Source: Clostridiaceae bacterium
GTDB lineage: Bacteria > Bacillota > Clostridia > Lachnospirales > Lachnospiraceae
Direction of reading: 5' to 3'
DNA length: 64,000 nucleotides
Assembly: GCA_910575585.1 (NCBI GenBank)
Contig: CAJTGF010000001.1
Coordinates: 186,197 to 250,196 of the forward strand
In this document: one piece after another, positions 60,796-64,000 of the stretch
How the letters are laid out: each line of letters begins with the position of its first letter
How positions within the stretch are numbered: the first letter of the stretch is position 1
Translations under genes and position numbers: made by a program
Notes under the pieces: model-generated
The model's database searches: none
What the model was told of the DNA's origin: nothing
Seen by the model: only the letters and a program-made list of their open reading frames with translations

Positions 60796-61631
60796 CAAAA
60801 GGTTTTCGGTGGCTGTGGATCGGGGCTGCTGTTATTGCCGTCACATGCGCCGGCTGCGGCGGCAAAGCCGGGGATCACGAAAGTCCGGCCGTGACGAAAG
60901 AGGAGTCCCCGATGGAGGGGGACGGCGGGACAGAAGAGAACAAGGATGAGACGGAAAGGAAAGAAGAGACCTTAGGGGAAAGCGCCCAGACACCGGACGG
61001 GGAAGATGGAAAGGGAAACGCTTTGGAAACTTCCCAGGCAGATGGGGAGAACGATCAGGACCGGGGGGCATTTACCACAGGGACGTGGAACGGGCTGACG
61101 TTTGAGAATTCCTGGCTGAACTTGTCCATCCCGTTTCCCGAAGGCTCAAAAGTATTTTCGGCTGAGGAGATGAGGCAGCTGGTGGGCGCAAGGGACGATA
61201 TCCTGGTCAACAGCGGCAGCTATGAGGACATACGGGAAAAGGTCCCCCAGGCTGTGAATATCTATGATTTTATGGTCACCATGCCCGACGGCAAAAGCAG
61301 CGTCCAGCTGGCCTACATGAGCGTGGCCAACGTGGCCCCCGGGCAGGAGATCTCGGCGGCGGACTGCCTGGAGGAGATGGCCGGGGAGCTGGCTTCCATC
61401 GGGGACATGGGGTATGAGATCCAGCCTATGGAAAAGAGGGCGGTGGGGGGACAGAGCTTTGACTGGTTTTCGGCAAGCCTTATGGGCGGAGCCATGTATC
61501 AGGAGTACTACGGGATCCTGGCAGGGGATCACGTGGCCGTTCTGACCGCCACCTATGACGAGGCCGGCAGGGAAGCGGTGGAGGCCATGATCCAGTCCGT
61601 AGAACCCATGGAACGAAAGCAGGAGGAATGA
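60792..61631 (+). CDS. Hypothetical lipoprotein
   Basis: A 279-residue protein. Signal peptide with lipobox CAGC, Cys at about 22, then a Glu/Asp/Gly-rich linker to about residue 90. The rest is a soluble alpha/beta domain (TFENSWLNLSIPFPEG, LAYMSVANVAPGQEIS, GILAGDHVAVLTATYDEAGREAVEAMI), an architecture like proteins that bind small ligands at the cell surface. No family name. ATGA overlap with the upstream stop shows coupling. Confidence 0.75.
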   Translation: MTKGFRWLWIGAAVIAVTCAGCGGKAGDHESPAVTKEESPMEGDGGTEENKDETERKEETLGESAQTPDGEDGKGNALETSQADGENDQDRGAFTTGTWNGLTFENSWLNLSIPFPEGSKVFSAEEMRQLVGARDDILVNSGSYEDIREKVPQAVNIYDFMVTMPDGKSSVQLAYMSVANVAPGQEISAADCLEEMAGELASIGDMGYEIQPMEKRAVGGQSFDWFSASLMGGAMYQEYYGILAGDHVAVLTATYDEAGREAVEAMIQSVEPMERKQEE

Positions 61632-61636
61632 GGCAG

Positions 61637-62161
61637 ATGGCAAATGACACCGATAGACAGCTAACGATCCGCAGGGCCAGAGAGCAGGATCTGGAGGTGA
61701 TGATGGAGCTGTACAGAAAGGCCAGGCAGTTTATGGCAGACCACGGCAATCCGGACCAGTGGCCTTCGTCGTATCCGTCCAGGGACATGGTGGAGCAGGA
61801 TATCCGGAACGGCTATATGTATGCCTGCGTGTCCGGGGAGCGGATCGCGGCGGTCTTTTATTACCGGGCAGGGGAGGAACCGGATTACCGGATCATAACC
61901 GGAGGCAGGTGGCTGAATCAGGAGCCTTATGGGGTGGTCCACCGCATTACCTCCGACGGGTCCGTAAAGGGAGCAGGCTCCTTTTGCCTTGAGTGGGCGT
62001 GGCGCAGGTGCGGGAATCTGAAGATCGACACCCACAAAGACAACCGGGTGATGCAGGGGCTTCTAAAGAAAAACGGATTTTCATACTGCGGGATCATCCA
62101 TCTAAAAAACGGTGAGGAACGGCTGGCTTACCAGAAAGGACCTGGCGCTCAAAAGCTTTGA
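61637..62161 (+). CDS. GNAT family N-acetyltransferase
   Basis: A 174-residue protein. LTIRRAREQDLEVMMELYRKA starts the fold, GYMYACVSGERIAAVFYY is the mid sheet, and LKIDTHKDNRVMQGLLKKNGFSYCGI is the C-terminal acetyl-CoA side, typical of this GNAT subgroup. Start 61637 is preferred since AGGAGG is about 10 nt upstream; ATG 61628 is too close. Third gene of the pncA-like operon. Confidence 0.88.
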   Translation: MANDTDRQLTIRRAREQDLEVMMELYRKARQFMADHGNPDQWPSSYPSRDMVEQDIRNGYMYACVSGERIAAVFYYRAGEEPDYRIITGGRWLNQEPYGVVHRITSDGSVKGAGSFCLEWAWRRCGNLKIDTHKDNRVMQGLLKKNGFSYCGIIHLKNGEERLAYQKGPGAQKL

Positions 62162-62170
62162 GAGAACCGG

Positions 62171-62199
62171 TTGATTTACCGGCAGGGGATTGCTATAAT
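62171..62199 (+). promoter_or_regulatory. Promoter of the HPr-like gene
   Basis: TTGATT (62171-62176), 17 bp, extended TGCTATAAT (TATAAT 62194-62199), 41 nt before ATG 62241. Confidence 0.68.
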
Positions 62200-62240
62200 A
62201 GAACCAGCACTAATGCGGATCTGTCAGATTGGAGGAGAGC

Positions 62241-62498
62241 ATGGTCATATTCACACACAAGATTTCCGATCCCAAGGGTCTCCACGCCGTCAGCGCGTCA
62301 GCGCTTGCCCGGTTTTGCCTGGACAATCCATGCCGGATCCGGGTGTCCTGCAAAGGCAGCGCGGCAGACGCCAGACAGCTGATGGGGCTGATGAAGCTTC
62401 GGGCAAAGCGCGGAGATATCCTGGAATTTCAGGTGGAGGGAGAAGGGCAGGAGCAGACGGCACAGGCTCTGAAAACATTGGCAGGGGAACTTTTATAG
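62241..62498 (+). CDS. HPr-family phosphocarrier, atypical
   Basis: An 85-residue HPr-like protein. The active-site His15 is in KGLHAVSASAL, but Arg17, conserved in HPr for phosphate transfer, is Val. At position 46, where HPr kinase phosphorylates Ser, the sequence is RQLMGLM with Gln46. So it keeps PTS-type His chemistry but cannot be controlled by Ser46 phosphorylation. GGAGGAGAG precedes ATG 62241. Monocistronic with its own promoter and terminator, directly before a PRD regulator. Confidence 0.9.
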   Translation: MVIFTHKISDPKGLHAVSASALARFCLDNPCRIRVSCKGSAADARQLMGLMKLRAKRGDILEFQVEGEGQEQTAQALKTLAGELL

Positions 62499-62517
62499 GC
62501 GGAAAAGTTCCCCTTTT
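62484..62517 (+). terminator. Terminator of the HPr-like gene
   Basis: GGGGAACTTTT pairs with AAAAGTTCCCC, stem starting inside the last codons and spanning the stop; followed by TTTTCC. Confidence 0.78.
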
Positions 62518-62591
62518 CCTAGTAGTTAGGAACGCGGTTTGCTGTCCGCAGACCCTGTTTTTCGGTTATAATAGAACCATTCATAGAGAAC

Positions 62592-62648
62592 CCTCTGCGC
62601 CCGGGGACAGGATCTGGTCCTGTTCCGGCGGCTGCGGAGGTATTTTTT
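62592..62648 (+). promoter_or_regulatory. Attenuator-like hairpin in the PRD-regulator leader
   Basis: A -10 TATAAT lies at 62567-62572 with a poor -35. Downstream, CCTCTGCG... and ...TGCGGAGG close a long stem whose inner part is ACAGGA / TCCTGT; TATTTTTT follows at once. So a terminator stands between promoter and start codon (62715), suggesting control by antitermination. Confidence 0.55.
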
Positions 62649-62714
62649 AAAGAATACCCATGATGAAAACAGGGCGCAGGCAATTTTGGGGGCATGCTCG
62701 ATAAGGAGGTTGTC

Positions 62715-64000
62715 ATGCTGAATGACAGACAAGAAAGGCTTCTTGAGCTGTTGGCAAAGGAGCAGGACTGGATGACCAGCCGCAGGCTGGCGGAGCTTTT
62801 AAAGGTGACGGACAGGACCATCCGGTCGGATGTGGAAGCGGTGAACCGGCAGCAGGGGCGAATAGGGATCGAGTCCAATGTGCGAAAAGGCTACCGGGCC
62901 GTTACGCGGCAGGAGGGACAGGGGGAAGGGAGCGGGAGTCCATCCCAGGCCGGGGGCATTCCCCAGACTCCGGGAGCCAGATGTATCTACATGATCCAGC
63001 GGCTTTTGTTCGAAAACCGGGAGTTAAACCTGACCCGGCTCCAGAGCCAGATCTACGTCAGCGATCACTCGATCCAGAATGATCTAAAGCGGATACGCAG
63101 GATGATCGAGCCTTACCCGGGACTTAAGCTGGTCCGGAATCTGGAGTGCATCTCCCTTCAGGGGGACGAGCATATGAAGCGGAAATTTTACAGGGACCTT
63201 CTGGTGGCCGAGGTGCAGGAGAATTTCCTCAACCTTAACCGGCTGGCCCATTTATACAAAAATTTCGATCTGATCCAGGTGAAGGATATCTTTGTGCAGG
63301 TGCTGGAGGAGCATGACTATTTCATCCATGAATCTATGTTCCCCATGCTGATCATCCATGCAGGCACCAGCATTGAGCGCATAAGCGCCTGCCACTATGT
63401 CCAGATGGAGGAGACCAGGCCGGGGCTTGAGGACACCATTGAGTACCACATTGCGGAAACCTTCTTTCAGCGGATCGCCAAAAGGCTGAATATCCAGGTG
63501 AAGGAGGGGGAGGTGGGGATGTTCGCCCTGGTGATCATGGGGCGCAGGGCCTCCAACTATGCCAGCGACCACATTAAGCTGGGAGAGCGGTGGCTTAACA
63601 CAAAGCGTCTGGTGGACGGGTCCCTGGTACGCCTTAAAGATGTGTTCGGGGTGGATTATCAGGACGACGAGGATCTGACGGCAGGGCTTAAGATGCACAT
63701 CCACGGCCTCATTGAGCGGGCCAGGAACCAGGTGGTCATGGAGGATATCTTCCTAGAGGAAATCAAGCAGAATTATCCCCTGGTCTTTGAGATGGGAGTC
63801 TGCATCACCGGGTATCTGGAGGAGGAGCTGGGGATGGCCATCGCGGACATGGAGAGCGGGTTTTTAGCCCTCCATCTAGGGGCGGCCAGCGAGCGGATGA
63901 ACTCGGTGCGCAAATACAGAGCCATGATGATCATGCCCTACAACCAGACGTTTTTTGACATGTGCGAGAAGCGGATCATGGAAATGTTCCGGGAGCGGAT
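62715..64000 (+). CDS. PRD-containing transcription regulator (BglG/MtlR-like), partial
   Basis: At least 428 residues; the gene runs off the window end. Residues 1-65 are a winged helix (RQERLLELLAKEQDWMTSRRLAELL). A second HTH follows a Gly/Ser-rich linker (about 95-155: IYMIQRLLFENRELNLTRL, then VSDHSIQNDLKRI). PRD domains begin near 170; His residues in MLIIHAGTSIERI and GLKMHIHGLIERA are candidates for PTS phosphorylation. ATG 62715 follows AAGGAGG. Likely activates a sugar PTS or related operon beyond the window and may be phosphorylated by HPr. Confidence 0.88.
   Translation, partial: MLNDRQERLLELLAKEQDWMTSRRLAELLKVTDRTIRSDVEAVNRQQGRIGIESNVRKGYRAVTRQEGQGEGSGSPSQAGGIPQTPGARCIYMIQRLLFENRELNLTRLQSQIYVSDHSIQNDLKRIRRMIEPYPGLKLVRNLECISLQGDEHMKRKFYRDLLVAEVQENFLNLNRLAHLYKNFDLIQVKDIFVQVLEEHDYFIHESMFPMLIIHAGTSIERISACHYVQMEETRPGLEDTIEYHIAETFFQRIAKRLNIQVKEGEVGMFALVIMGRRASNYASDHIKLGERWLNTKRLVDGSLVRLKDVFGVDYQDDEDLTAGLKMHIHGLIERARNQVVMEDIFLEEIKQNYPLVFEMGVCITGYLEEELGMAIADMESGFLALHLGAASERMNSVRKYRAMMIMPYNQTFFDMCEKRIMEMFRER

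Overview
The window looks like chromosomal DNA of an anaerobic, fairly GC-rich clostridium of the Lachnospiraceae type (Clostridium cluster XIVa). The evidence is a Ni-type CO dehydrogenase, pyruvate:ferredoxin oxidoreductase, two T-box leaders, strong AGGAGG ribosome sites, VanW, AI-2E and DUF378 proteins, and several small proteins of a kind common in that family. No phage integrase or plasmid gene is visible. The species is not determinable by eye.

Layout. 1-1056: 5' part of cooS (minus). 1256-1328: tRNA-Asn. 1.4-2.8 kb: a 5'-truncated HNH nuclease, a DHFR-fold reductase and an MFS transporter remnant. 2.9-6.5 kb: DUF1538 membrane protein, tandem PII-like regulator, and a MerR-methyltransferase fusion. 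6.5-9.7 kb: rfbA, rfbB and rfbD for dTDP-rhamnose, with a 166-bp inverted-repeat element before rfbD and no rfbC. 9.7-13.5 kb: accessory island with two SUKH immunity-like genes, an antitoxin-like/GNAT pair and a dead GH13 glucosidase. 13.6-18.9 kb: ridA, a TSCPD protein, pcrA, a small membrane protein and rlmD. 18.9-20.5 kb: decayed Rpn nuclease and Y-family polymerase genes.

21.1-38.9 kb holds the most notable locus, a contractile-injection-system (type VI-like) gene cluster in a Gram-positive-type genome. The firm parts are a VgrG/gp5-like spike (OB fold plus beta-helix tail) and a DUF4280 PAAR-like tip. Around them are two FHA proteins, two degenerate PP2C-like proteins (one membrane-anchored with TPR-like repeats), an Hsp70/actin-fold ATPase, a pentapeptide-repeat protein, candidate sheath, tube and baseplate proteins, an HNH-nuclease effector candidate and likely immunity proteins. 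One promoter (21105) appears to drive it. A four-copy 95-bp array, each unit with two hairpins, sits just before the Hsp70-like gene. No ClpV, TssJLM or Ser/Thr kinase is visible, so the energy source, anchoring and kinase would have to lie elsewhere or differ. Sheath, tube and baseplate roles are inference from size, order and weak resemblance.

38.9-64 kb is mostly core: flavodoxin-like reductase, leuS behind a Leu T-box, hemerythrin, small conserved hypotheticals, an AI-2E family transporter, PHP phosphoesterase, VanW, an Rpn-like protein, nifJ, yebC, a PIN-like protein, a TrpXYZ-like ABC transporter behind a T-box with an apparent UGG (Trp) specifier, a nicotinamidase-like hydrolase, a lipoprotein, a GNAT enzyme, an atypical HPr and a PRD regulator cut by the window end.
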